DNA of 64,000 nt. Source: an uncultured Hyphomonadaceae bacterium. Lineage in GTDB: Bacteria > Pseudomonadota > Alphaproteobacteria > Caulobacterales > Hyphomonadaceae. Below, piece after piece: positions 16,843 through 24,450 of the stretch (within the stretch, counting starts at the first letter, position 1; each line of letters opens with the position of its first letter). Under the pieces are notes generated by a model. It was not told the origin of the DNA. It did no database searches and saw nothing but the letters and a program-made list of their open reading frames with translations. The stretch covers positions 24,292 to 88,291 of the forward strand of contig CAJXOF010000016.1 of assembly GCA_913057945.1 (NCBI GenBank), given 5' to 3'. Made by a program: the position numbers and the translations under genes.

Positions 16843-17859
16843 TCAGCTGCCCGGCGCGGGGTCTTCCGGATAGAGGATGGAATTGATCAGGGCGTCGTCC
16901 ATGCGGCGGCCCGAGACGCGTTCCAGCGCGCTGAAGATCGGTCTTGCCTTCTTGTCTTCGAGCAAGGGGATCGCCTGGGCCAGCTCGGCTGCGCGGGCAT
17001 AGCGTAGCTGGGCCGTCGCCATGTCGCCGCGAGCCTCGGCGCAGGCGCCCAGATTGTGGAGCACCGCCGGCGCATGAGTCCATTCCCGTCCCAACGCGTC
17101 CCATTGCGCGCAGGCGCCCATGAAATTCCCGTCCTTGGTAGTCTTCACGGCGGCGGCGAAGCGCGGATCGTTCTGGGCTTCGGGGGTCAGGCCGTCGGTC
17201 ATGATCTCGGCGCGCATGGTCTGGTAATAGGGGGCGATGTCATTGCGGAACCGGCGGACGGCTTCCACGGTCGCGTCCTCCACCATGCCGATAGGGGCAT
17301 TGTAGGGGTCGTAGGTCGAGTAATGCGGCTCGCCCCAGACGCCGAGCTCCTCGCCATGATATTCGTATTCGGCCACGTCAACGCAGGTCTCCCGGCTGGC
17401 GCCGCCCAGCTGTTGCTGGCTGAAGACCAGCCGGTTGGTGCGGTAGTCGATGAGGTCTGCCGTGACGACGACTTCCACGGTCTCTTCCCGGCATTCGGTT
17501 TCGACGATGGCGCGATGCTCGCAATCGAACAGGCCATCATACTCCACGCAGCGCTTTTCGCGCTCGAACCGGGTTTCGGCTTCCCAGGATTCGATATCGA
17601 CCCGGCCCTGATAAAGACCCATCGGCTCGCCGGAGGGCAGGGTGAACCAATATGCGCCGTCTAGCGTGACCTGCTCGACCATGTCCGCGAACTCGGCTTC
17701 GGCGACGTTCCCGGCCGGGCCGCGAAACTGGCCGACCGCAATATCCCGGTATTCGGCGGCTTGCGGGAAGGTGGGCGCCATGCGCGCTTCATAATCATAT
17801 CCCGGCGTGGCGCAGGCCGCGGCCAGTACAGGCAGGAGGAACAACAGGGCGTGTCTCAT
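16843..17859 (-). CDS. Hypothetical lipoprotein with C-terminal TPR-like region
   Basis: 338-residue predicted lipoprotein (MRHALLFLLPVLAAAC, lipobox Cys16). The middle contains several Cys/Glu-rich strands (KRCVEYDGLFDCEHRAIVETEC) and repeated acidic patches. Residues ~265-325 look like one or two TPR units (ACAQWDALGREW...HNLGACAEARGDMATAQLRYARAAELA). Function unknown; a cell-envelope assembly role is possible. The start at 17859 gives the signal peptide, while the frame remains open upstream to 17979. It reads in the same direction as the nuclease-like gene, 81 bases apart. Confidence 0.8.
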   Translation of the reverse strand: MRHALLFLLPVLAAACATPGYDYEARMAPTFPQAAEYRDIAVGQFRGPAGNVAEAEFADMVEQVTLDGAYWFTLPSGEPMGLYQGRVDIESWEAETRFEREKRCVEYDGLFDCEHRAIVETECREETVEVVVTADLIDYRTNRLVFSQQQLGGASRETCVDVAEYEYHGEELGVWGEPHYSTYDPYNAPIGMVEDATVEAVRRFRNDIAPYYQTMRAEIMTDGLTPEAQNDPRFAAAVKTTKDGNFMGACAQWDALGREWTHAPAVLHNLGACAEARGDMATAQLRYARAAELAQAIPLLEDKKARPIFSALERVSGRRMDDALINSILYPEDPAPGS

Positions 17860-18007
17860 GTGGCGGGCCTTCAGCAATTTCAAGTCAGTAGGGTTGAGAG
17901 ATACTGAACAGACACTGAACTGCGCAATGCCTGTCTTTGCGTAGGGTAAATTCTTGACCTTGGGGGAAGGTGCCGCCACCTGTCTCGCAACATTGATGGA
18001 GCCCTAA

Positions 18008-19117
18008 ATGACAAGTTCACTGTTCACCCCGTTCAAGATGAAATCCCTCGACTTGCCGAACCGCATCGTCATGGCCCCGATGACGCGGTCCAAATCGCCG
18101 AACGGTGTGCCGGGCAATGACGTGGCAGACTATTATGCACGCCGCGCCGAGAACGAAGTCAGCCTGATCCTGACAGAGGGGACCACGATCCGCCGGGGCG
18201 GGGCCTCCAATGATCCGAACGTGCCGAACTTCCATGAAGCGGACTCGCTGGCCGGCTGGAAGAATGTGGTCGAAAAAGTGCACGCCAAGGGCGGCAAGAT
18301 CGCGCCGCAGATCTGGCATATGGGCATGGTGCGCAAGGCAGGCAGCGGCCCGTACCCGGACGCGCCAACCGACAGCCCTTCGGGCATGACGCATACCGGC
18401 AAGGCCGTGATCGACGCGCCAACCTCTGCGGAGGTCGACGACATGGTGCTGGCCTATGCCGACGCTGCGGCCGAAGCGGAGAAACTCGGCTTTGACTGTG
18501 TCGAAGTGCATGGCGCGCATGGCTACCTGGTCGACCAGTTCTTCTGGGACATGATGAACAAGCGCGATGACAAGTTTGGCGGCACATCCCTCGTGGACCG
18601 GGCCAGCTTCGCCTCGGATATCCTGAAGGAAATCCGGCGCCGGGTCTCACCCGACTTCCCGGTCATCCTGCGCTACTCGCAGTGGAAACAGCAGGACTAT
18701 GACGCGCGCCTTGCGACGACGCCTCAGGACCTTGAAGCCTTCCTGAAAGTCTTCGTGGATGGCGGTGTCGACGTGCTGCACGCCTCCCAGCGCCGTTACT
18801 GGGAACCGGAATTTCCGGAGATCGACGGCGAGCACGGCCTGAACGGTGCCGGCTGGGCCAAGAAGCTCACCGGCCTGCCCACCATTACGGTCGGATCGGT
18901 TGGCCTGTCTGGCGATTTCATCAAGGCGTTCCAGGGCGAAGGTTCCGGCACGCGGTCTCTGGACGATCTCGAAGAGCGCCTGGCGCGCGGCGAGTTTGAC
19001 CTTGTGGCGGTCGGCCGCGCCCTGCTGCAGGATCCGGAATGGGCTCGCAAGGTGCATGAAGGGCGCACGGACGAACTGACCGATTACGATGCAGCGAGCC
19101 TCGCCACGCTATCTTAG
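18008..19117 (+). CDS. Old yellow enzyme-type alkene reductase
   Basis: FMN-dependent ene-reductase reducing activated C=C bonds with NAD(P)H, 369 residues. The N-terminus SLFTPFKMKSLDLPNRIVMAPMTRS is classical OYE. The substrate-binding motif is VHGAHGYLVDQF with His168/His171 (the HxxH variant). A PQIWHMGM segment and a C-terminal phosphate-binding stretch (LVAVGRALLQDPEW) follow. Relatives include NemA and xenobiotic reductases. It stands alone, followed by the 353-base region with an RNA candidate. Confidence 0.92.
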   Translation: MTSSLFTPFKMKSLDLPNRIVMAPMTRSKSPNGVPGNDVADYYARRAENEVSLILTEGTTIRRGGASNDPNVPNFHEADSLAGWKNVVEKVHAKGGKIAPQIWHMGMVRKAGSGPYPDAPTDSPSGMTHTGKAVIDAPTSAEVDDMVLAYADAAAEAEKLGFDCVEVHGAHGYLVDQFFWDMMNKRDDKFGGTSLVDRASFASDILKEIRRRVSPDFPVILRYSQWKQQDYDARLATTPQDLEAFLKVFVDGGVDVLHASQRRYWEPEFPEIDGEHGLNGAGWAKKLTGLPTITVGSVGLSGDFIKAFQGEGSGTRSLDDLEERLARGEFDLVAVGRALLQDPEWARKVHEGRTDELTDYDAASLATLS

Positions 19118-19124
19118 GTCGATT

Positions 19125-19153
19125 TTGACTTGCATCAAATCCCGAGAAATGAT
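19125..19153 (+). promoter_or_regulatory. Weak promoter candidate for the RNA at 19160
   Basis: TTGACT (19125-19130) is followed 17 bases later by AATGAT (19148-19153), four of six matches to the -10 consensus. Transcription would start near 19160, within the gene-free region. The -35 is good and the -10 is mediocre. Confidence 0.35.
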
Positions 19154-19159
19154 TTTGGT

Positions 19160-19451
19160 TAATTCAACTGGACCGGAGGCGACCTGATCGCTGAAGGCCG
19201 GTTGGATGGTGGGGACAACAAGAGCCATCCCGACACAATTTGACGATGAAGGCATGTGGTGCACCCGTACACACAACTCCTTTGTCAGCGCTTGGATGCC
19301 ACCCGCCCCAATCGCATGTCCTGGTCGGGTGATTGTTTCCCCTTCTGACGCGGGCTTTGCCCGCACCAAGGTGAGATGCCTTCACACCAGCATCTCGCTT
19401 GACCCTGCAGAGCCGCGTCCCGCACACCGACGCGTCCCTGCAGGGTTTTTT
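19160..19451 (+). ncRNA. Candidate structured noncoding RNA
   Basis: This gene-free region (19118-19470) holds several strong hairpins on the plus strand. They are GCGGGC-TTT-GCCCGC around 19350-19365, GAGATGC/GCATCTC with a 10-base loop near 19373-19396, and GATGG/CCATC near 19215-19240. It ends with a branched intrinsic terminator at 19403-19451. No open frame with coding character fills it. I could not match it to 6S, RNase P, SRP or tmRNA by their conserved sequence blocks. The 5' end is a guess from a weak promoter. Confidence 0.4.
19403..19451 (+). terminator. Strong two-tier intrinsic terminator
   Basis: An outer stem CCCTGCAG (19403-19410) with CTGCAGGG (19438-19445) encloses an inner stem CGCGTC (19414-19419) with GACGCG (19429-19434). 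TTTTTT (19446-19451) follows on the plus strand. It is more than 280 bases after the OYE stop, so it most likely ends an independent transcript. Confidence 0.85.
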
Positions 19452-19470
19452 AATGGTCGAAGGGAATGGA

Positions 19471-20022
19471 TCAGGCCTTTTGGTAGGACTCGGCCAGCCA
19501 GGCTTTCAGCTCTGCATCGATGTCATCCGGAGACGTGAGTCTGACCTTGTGCGTGCACATGGATCCCGGCTTTTCCTCCAGCAGACGGTCGGTGCCGGCG
19601 GTGCCCTTGAGATTCAGCCCCAGATCAACCCGGCTTTTCGTTGCGGGTGTGACCACGGCAAAATTCTTCGAGCGTCGGAAGGCGACGGAGGTTTTCTTCG
19701 GGGCGATGTCGACATCCTTGCCCAGAGAGTCGGCATAAGCGGCGAGGGCGTCGTAGATCGGGCGCAGGCTCTCCTTGCTCTTGTACTGGCCTTCCAGCAT
19801 GTCGCCCTCGTCGGCATCGAGCCGACCCTTCGCGGCCTGGCAGACAAAATTGGCATAGCCATGGGTCATGCCATGATCGCCTTTTAGCATCTTCACCTGT
19901 TCGCCGAACTTCTCGATGCCGCTTGCCTTCACCAGCTTGACCCAATGCTCCAGCGGCTTGCCGGTCTTTTCGGTGATGCCGGCTTTCATGCTTTCCATCA
20001 TCTCTTCGGCGGATTTGGCCAT
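19471..20022 (-). CDS. DUF4287-DUF5655 family protein
   Basis: 183-residue cytoplasmic protein. The N-terminus (KAGITEKTGKPLEHWVKLVKA..., then DHGMTHGYANFV) is DUF4287. The C-terminal two thirds (LRPIYDALAAYADSLGKDVDIAPKKTSVAFRRSKNFAVVTPATKSRVDLGLNLKG) is the DUF5655 'transport-protein-like' domain with the K-K-T-x-V-x-F-R-R-x-K pattern. Function unknown. It is the third gene of the ArsR-SRPBCC operon, 18 bases after the SRPBCC stop. Such a trio is common, and the DUF protein is presumably controlled by the ArsR-type regulator. Confidence 0.88.
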   Translation of the reverse strand: MAKSAEEMMESMKAGITEKTGKPLEHWVKLVKASGIEKFGEQVKMLKGDHGMTHGYANFVCQAAKGRLDADEGDMLEGQYKSKESLRPIYDALAAYADSLGKDVDIAPKKTSVAFRRSKNFAVVTPATKSRVDLGLNLKGTAGTDRLLEEKPGSMCTHKVRLTSPDDIDAELKAWLAESYQKA

Positions 20023-20040
20023 AGCGGTCTCCTCTCCTCT

Positions 20041-20589
20041 TCAGTCGGCCCTGAAGGGCCAGTTTTCGATGCGACACTGTTTCGGCGTCATCATGCCCAG
20101 GAGGGGGCCGAGCATCATGACCATGCGACCGGAGAATTTCGGCTTCCCGGTTTCGACCAGTGCCTTGAAATTCTCGGTTATAAACTTTCCACCCGGCACC
20201 ATGGATTTCTCGGTCTTCGTACCCGCCGGCACGTTTTCCGTGATCAGTTTGAAATCGGTGCCGCCCTCCACTTCGGTGAGTTCGTAGATGACGGTGACAG
20301 GACCATCATCATACTGCGTGAACATCATCGTATGGGCGTAGCGGTGAGGCGGGGAGAAATCGAGTACTTCGCCGACGACAGAGGCGAATTTCCGGTCGGG
20401 CGTGATCATGCGCATCTTCCCGCCGGGCTTCAGCCCGTCTTCGGTGTCGCAGAGCGCGCCGAAGAAGAAGGGCAGAGCCTCGTCTGTCTTGACCAGCGTG
20501 TCCCAGACGGTGCGAATTGGTGCCTCGATGAACACCTGATAAATGGCGCGGTCAGCATAGCTTGCCGAGTTTGCTTCACTACCTGTCAT
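20041..20589 (-). CDS. SRPBCC (AHSA1-like) domain protein
   Basis: 182 residues forming a START/Bet v 1-like cavity protein: AIYQVFIEAPIRTVWDTLVKTDEALPFFFG at the start, and ELTEVEGGTDFKLITENVPAGT and W-x-x-x-L-like helix equivalents at the end. Members bind hydrophobic ligands and are very often paired with an ArsR regulator, as here. The start overlaps the regulator stop by four bases. The ligand is not predictable. Confidence 0.88.
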   Translation of the reverse strand: MTGSEANSASYADRAIYQVFIEAPIRTVWDTLVKTDEALPFFFGALCDTEDGLKPGGKMRMITPDRKFASVVGEVLDFSPPHRYAHTMMFTQYDDGPVTVIYELTEVEGGTDFKLITENVPAGTKTEKSMVPGGKFITENFKALVETGKPKFSGRMVMMLGPLLGMMTPKQCRIENWPFRAD

Positions 20590-20936
20590 GATATGTCCCC
20601 CGGTGGTTTTGCGGCCGCTTCGGCGGCATATTTCAATCCGGTCAGACGGTTCGCAAAATGGCTGGAATAGCTACTCATCCAGCGGTCCTGAATCATCTGG
20701 ATGGGTGCAGCGTTCAGGTAGAGGCGGCGGCTGCGGCCGTCCTTTTCGCTGACGACCAGTCCCGCTTTCTCCAGTACGGCGAGATGGTTCATCACCGCGA
20801 TCCGGCTGACATCGAAATGCTTTGCCAGTTCCCCTACCGGACAGCCGGGATTGGCTTTCAATATGTCGAGGACTTGCCGTCGGCTCTCATGAGCCAAGGC
20901 GTGAAAGACAGCAGACATGTCCTTATCAGTAATCAT
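20586..20936 (-). CDS. ArsR-family winged-helix regulator
   Basis: 116-residue DNA-binding repressor with ALAHESRRQVLDILK, CPVGELAKHFDVSRIAVMNHLAVLEKAGLVVSEKDGRSRRLYLN. No metal-binding ELCVC-type motif is present, so it belongs to the non-metal ArsR group found with SRPBCC proteins. The proposed ATG at 20936 lies inside a perfect palindrome and has no Shine-Dalgarno. A second ATG at 20918 (MSAVFHALAH) is an alternative. A TTGACT at 20966-20971 and AATCAT 15 bases on would start transcription close to the first ATG, giving another possible leaderless mRNA. Confidence 0.88.
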   Translation of the reverse strand: MITDKDMSAVFHALAHESRRQVLDILKANPGCPVGELAKHFDVSRIAVMNHLAVLEKAGLVVSEKDGRSRRLYLNAAPIQMIQDRWMSSYSSHFANRLTGLKYAAEAAAKPPGDIS

Positions 20937-20950
20937 GTAATTACATGATT
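20931..20950. promoter_or_regulatory. Perfect 20-bp operator palindrome of the ArsR operon
   Basis: AATCATGTAATTACATGATT is its own reverse complement over all 20 bases and overlaps the ArsR start codon. Flanking ACATGT (20951-20956) repeats the half-site. The position and symmetry fit binding of the dimeric ArsR product, giving autorepression. Confidence 0.75.
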
Positions 20951-21004
20951 ACATGTCTGGGCGTGAGTCAACACCCTTTGGTTCGCAATGGTCAGGAGAG
21001 GGGA

Positions 21005-21319
21005 TCAGCTGATCTTGTCGCTATTGTCGAAGGTTACGGCTGGCGTGCATCGGGCCTCGTCATTGTCCTCCCCGGACAATTGCTCGCCTTTCAAGTCTCG
21101 CAGATTGGTCTCAAACCCTTCCAGTAATACGGCATCCTGTTCGGTAGGATTTTCCAGTTGCTGTAAGGCGGCCACGCGATCTTCAAGCCATTCGACTGCC
21201 CTGGCCGCGCCTTCACCCACCACGGCGTTGCACGCGGTTGGATGGGACGGCGCATCAGCCTGCGCGGGCAATAGGGAAGACGCGATGGCAGCGGCTATCA
21301 GAAAGCTGGACTTCTTCAT
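21005..21319 (-). CDS. Small exported hypothetical protein
   Basis: 104 residues with a Sec signal peptide (MKKSSFLIAAAIASSLLPAQA) and a mature part of about 82 residues. The mature part has two Cys (TACNAVV, EARCTP) that could form a disulfide, and a helical middle (ARAVEWLEDRVAALQQLENPTEQDAVLLEGFETNLRDL). GGAG lies eight bases before the ATG. No family recognised. It lies upstream of, and divergent from, the helicase gene. Confidence 0.7.
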   Translation of the reverse strand: MKKSSFLIAAAIASSLLPAQADAPSHPTACNAVVGEGAARAVEWLEDRVAALQQLENPTEQDAVLLEGFETNLRDLKGEQLSGEDNDEARCTPAVTFDNSDKIS

Positions 21320-21423
21320 CTTGGGGTCTCCAAGTTCTATTTCCAGGAGCATGACAGGGTGCTGGCACATGCACAACACCCGTCTGTGCCGCAAACCCTG
21401 CCCATCGCGCTATTCGATGCTAT

Positions 21424-23763
21424 ATGTTCGCCATGAGTTCCAATCCGAATCGCCTTTCCATTTCGCAGATGGCCTCGGCCAAGCCGCCGGTCGCGCAAGG
21501 GGATGCCGCCTATCTGGACGGCCTGAACCCCGAACAGCGCGAGGCCGTGCTGACGACCGAAGGTCCGCTCCTGGTGCTGGCCGGTGCCGGCACGGGCAAG
21601 ACGCGCGTGCTGACGACGCGTCTGGCGCATATCATCGGCACGCGGCTGGCCTGGCCGTCGCAGACGCTGACCGTGACCTTCACGAACAAGGCCGCGCGCG
21701 AAATGCGCGAACGGGCGCTGACCATGCTGGGCGAGGCGGGTGAGGGCCTGCGCTGGCTTGGTACGTTCCACTCGATCAGCGCGCAGATCCTGCGCAAGCA
21801 TGCCGAACTGGCCGGGCTGAAATCGACCTTCACCATCATCGACACCGATGATCAGGTTCGCCTGTGCAAGCAGATCATCCAGGCCGAGAACATCGATCCG
21901 AAGCGCTGGACGCCGCGCTATCTCGCCAGCCTGATTGATGGCTGGAAGAACCGGGCGCTGACGCCGGACAAGGTGCCGCCGGAAGAGGCCCACCAGTTTG
22001 CCGACGGCAAGGGCATCACCTGTTACCAGATATACCAGGCACGGCTGAAAGTGCTGAACGCCTGCGACTTTGGCGATTTGCTGATCCACAACATCACGAT
22101 CTTCCAGAAGAACCCGGATTTGTTGAAGGAATATCACGACAAGTTCCGCTATGTGCTTGTCGACGAATATCAGGATACGAACGTTGCGCAGTATCTGTGG
22201 CTGCGCCTTCTGGCGCAGGGCTCGCAAAACATTTGCTGTGTCGGCGATGACGACCAGTCGATCTATGGCTGGCGCGGCGCGGAAGTGGACAACATCCTCC
22301 GTTTCGAGAAGGATTTTCCCGGCGCGCATGTAATCCGGCTGGAAAAGAACTACCGCTCGACCAAGCATATCCTTGCGGCCGCCTCCTCGGTGATCAGCCA
22401 TAACAAGAGCCGCCTCGGCAAGACGCTCTATGTCGGCGACGACAATGCGATTGACGATATTGACGCCTCCAAGGTGAAGGTGCGCGGCCTGTGGGATGGC
22501 GAAGCCGAAAGCCGCCTGATCGCGGACGATATCGAAAGCTGGGTGACGAAGGGCGGCAGCCATGAGGATTGCGCCGTACTGGTGCGCGCCTCGTGGCAGA
22601 TGCGGGCCTTCGAGGAACGCTTCATCATGCTGGGCATCCCGTACCGCGTGATCGGCGGGCCGCGCTTCTTCGAGCGTGCCGAGATCCGCGATGCATTGGC
22701 CTATTTGCGGCTCGTGCGCTCGCCCGATGATGACCTCGCCTTCGAGCGGGTCGTGAACCAACCGAAGCGCGGCGTGGGCAATACCTCGCTCGCCAAGCTG
22801 CAATCCTATGCCCGCGAGGATGGGCGCAGCCTGTTCGTGCTGACGCCAATGGTGCTGCAGACCGACGAGATCAAGGGCGGCGCCAAGCGCGGCCTCACCC
22901 AATTCATCGACCAGATCAATCTCTGGCGCGACAAGCTGGCCAACGGCATGCCGCATACAGAACTTGCCGAGACGATCCTCGAAGAGTCCGGCTATACCGA
23001 CATGTTGCAGAAGGATCGCAGCCCACAGGCGCAGACCCGGCTCGACAACCTCAAGGAACTGGTCCGCGCGATGGGCGAGTTCGACTCGCTGGCCGGATTC
23101 CTGGAACATATTGAACTGGTCATGGACGCCTCGGCGGGCGGGGCCGGGGAAGACCGGGTGCAGATCCTGACCCTGCACGGCGCCAAGGGACTCGAATGGC
23201 CGGTTGTCTTCCTGCCCGGCTGGGAAGAGGAAGTCTTCCCGTCCCGCCGCAGCCTTGATGAGAGCGGCATGAAGGGGCTCGAGGAAGAGCGTCGGCTCGC
23301 CTATGTCGGCATCACCCGCGCGCGCCAGCACGCCTATATTTCCTTTGTGGCGAACCGCCAGATCTATGGCCGCTGGCAGAGCGTGCTGCCGAGCCGCTTT
23401 GTCGATGAACTGCCACATGAGCATGTCGAGGCGATCTCTGAGACGGGCTTCTCCGGTATGCCGGGCGGCGAGAGTGGCTTTACCGGCTCGGTCGAAGACC
23501 TTGGCGAGCGCTCGAACTACAAGAGTCCGGGCTGGCAGCGCCTGAAGGAAAATGCCGGTCGGTTCGATACGCGCCCGCCGCGCGACAATCCCAATCTGTC
23601 GGCAACCTCCGGCGGACCGGCAACTTTCAAGCTCGGCACACGTATCTTCCATGACAAGTTCGGCTATGGCCGGGTGGCTCACACGGAAGGCAACAAGCTG
23701 ACCGTGGATTTCGAAAAGTCCGGACGGAAGAAAGTGATCGCCACATTCGTGCAACCCGTTTGA
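21424..23763 (+). CDS. uvrD: UvrD/PcrA-type superfamily 1 DNA helicase
   Basis: ATP-dependent 3'-5' DNA helicase of repair and replication, 779 residues. Motifs are LNPEQREAV (Q motif), AGAGTGKTRVL (Walker A), TFTNKAAREMRER (Ia), LVDEYQDTN (Walker B), GDDDQSIYGWRGA (III), LEKNYRS (IV), LTLHGAKGLEWPVVFL (V) and EERRLAYVGITRAR (VI). The C-terminal 45 residues (GTRIFHDKFGYGRVAHTEGNKLTVDFEKSGRKKV) form the Tudor-like tail of PcrA. ATGs at 21424 and 21433 are both possible. The name uvrD or pcrA depends on lineage. Confidence 0.95.
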   Translation: MFAMSSNPNRLSISQMASAKPPVAQGDAAYLDGLNPEQREAVLTTEGPLLVLAGAGTGKTRVLTTRLAHIIGTRLAWPSQTLTVTFTNKAAREMRERALTMLGEAGEGLRWLGTFHSISAQILRKHAELAGLKSTFTIIDTDDQVRLCKQIIQAENIDPKRWTPRYLASLIDGWKNRALTPDKVPPEEAHQFADGKGITCYQIYQARLKVLNACDFGDLLIHNITIFQKNPDLLKEYHDKFRYVLVDEYQDTNVAQYLWLRLLAQGSQNICCVGDDDQSIYGWRGAEVDNILRFEKDFPGAHVIRLEKNYRSTKHILAAASSVISHNKSRLGKTLYVGDDNAIDDIDASKVKVRGLWDGEAESRLIADDIESWVTKGGSHEDCAVLVRASWQMRAFEERFIMLGIPYRVIGGPRFFERAEIRDALAYLRLVRSPDDDLAFERVVNQPKRGVGNTSLAKLQSYAREDGRSLFVLTPMVLQTDEIKGGAKRGLTQFIDQINLWRDKLANGMPHTELAETILEESGYTDMLQKDRSPQAQTRLDNLKELVRAMGEFDSLAGFLEHIELVMDASAGGAGEDRVQILTLHGAKGLEWPVVFLPGWEEEVFPSRRSLDESGMKGLEEERRLAYVGITRARQHAYISFVANRQIYGRWQSVLPSRFVDELPHEHVEAISETGFSGMPGGESGFTGSVEDLGERSNYKSPGWQRLKENAGRFDTRPPRDNPNLSATSGGPATFKLGTRIFHDKFGYGRVAHTEGNKLTVDFEKSGRKKVIATFVQPV

Positions 23764-23821
23764 TGGTTGACCGCGCGTTCCATTCCGAATTGGATGGGTA
23801 AGGCAAAGCGGTGAGGCGTGC

Positions 23822-24256
23822 ATGGCCGGCTATCTTGAAAAGCGGCTCTACGAGGGTGAAATCCTGCGGTATCGCGGGGAGTTTCACTGGATTGAGTATG
23901 CCAAGGCCTGGCTGATGCTGATCCTGTTCGGCATCATCATCTTCGGCATTGTCTATTTCATTGCCGCAATGGTGCGCCTGAACACGACGGAATTCGTTGT
24001 GACCGACCGGCGGGTCGTCAAGAAGACGGGCCTGTGGTCGGCCAATGTCGAGGAAATCACGCTCGACTCAATTGAAGGCAGTTCCCTCAATCAGGGCATA
24101 CTCGGGCGCATCTTCGGGTTTGGCCGCCTGTCCGTGCATGGGCGCGGTGAGACGCATATCCAGTTTCCGAACATGGCGCATCCGCAAAAATTCCGGGCGG
24201 AAGCCGAAAAGTCGAAACAGGCCGCGCTCGCACCGGGCGGGCCTCTGGTCAGCTGA
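23822..24256 (+). CDS. PH-domain (bPH2) membrane protein
   Basis: 144 residues: a short N-terminus (YLEKRLYEGEILRYRGEFHWIEYAKAW), one membrane hairpin or long helix (LMLILFGIIIFGIVYFIAAMV), then a bacterial PH domain. The PH domain has the usual EFVVTDRRVVKKTGL, VEEITLDSIEGSSLNQGILGRIFGFGRLSVHGRG pattern. YdbS/YdbT-like proteins have this form; their role is unknown. It starts 58 bases after uvrD and may be in its transcript. Confidence 0.85.
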   Translation: MAGYLEKRLYEGEILRYRGEFHWIEYAKAWLMLILFGIIIFGIVYFIAAMVRLNTTEFVVTDRRVVKKTGLWSANVEEITLDSIEGSSLNQGILGRIFGFGRLSVHGRGETHIQFPNMAHPQKFRAEAEKSKQAALAPGGPLVS

Positions 24257-24275
24257 TTTGTTTTCCTGAAGAATA

Positions 24276-24382
24276 TGCAGCGCCGGGGGCCTGATCAGGG
24301 GGGAAGGGAGGCCAGGCCGGCCGTGTGAAGCGCGATGGGTGGTGCGCTTGCCCCGGAGGGCGAAGGCTGACCCGGCGCTGCA
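24276..24382. repeat. 12-bp inverted repeat enclosing a GC-rich 83-base loop
   Basis: TGCAGCGCCGGG (24276-24287) pairs perfectly with CCCGGCGCTGCA (24371-24382). Inside, GCGC/GCGC and GGCCT/AGGCC can form further arms, so the region could fold as a compact ~107-base RNA or act as a shared terminator between convergent genes. No T-run follows on either strand. Confidence 0.5.
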
Positions 24383-24450
24383 CGACCTGTTTGGCATGGG
24401 CCAAGCGAACGCAAACCGAATGGCGCGTTCATCTGCGGCTCATCTGAAAC

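Noticed and set aside
19109..19369. 86-codon minus-strand frame in the gene-free region after the OYE gene
   Set aside because: No ribosome-binding site, no motif, and poor coding composition. The region looks more like structured RNA.
19160..19451. tmRNA, 6S, RNase P or SRP RNA at this place
   Set aside because: None of the conserved blocks was found (no T-arm-like segment or tag frame for tmRNA, no GGAAGxAGC block for SRP, no P4 blocks of RNase P).
21337..23823. 828-codon open frame on the minus strand opposite uvrD
   Set aside because: It mirrors the helicase codon by codon, has no family motif, and the helicase is certain. Long antisense frames are common in GC-rich DNA; similar ones opposite SulP (11501-13096), the RND permease (24526-26274) and glmS (57786-59276) were rejected for the same reason.
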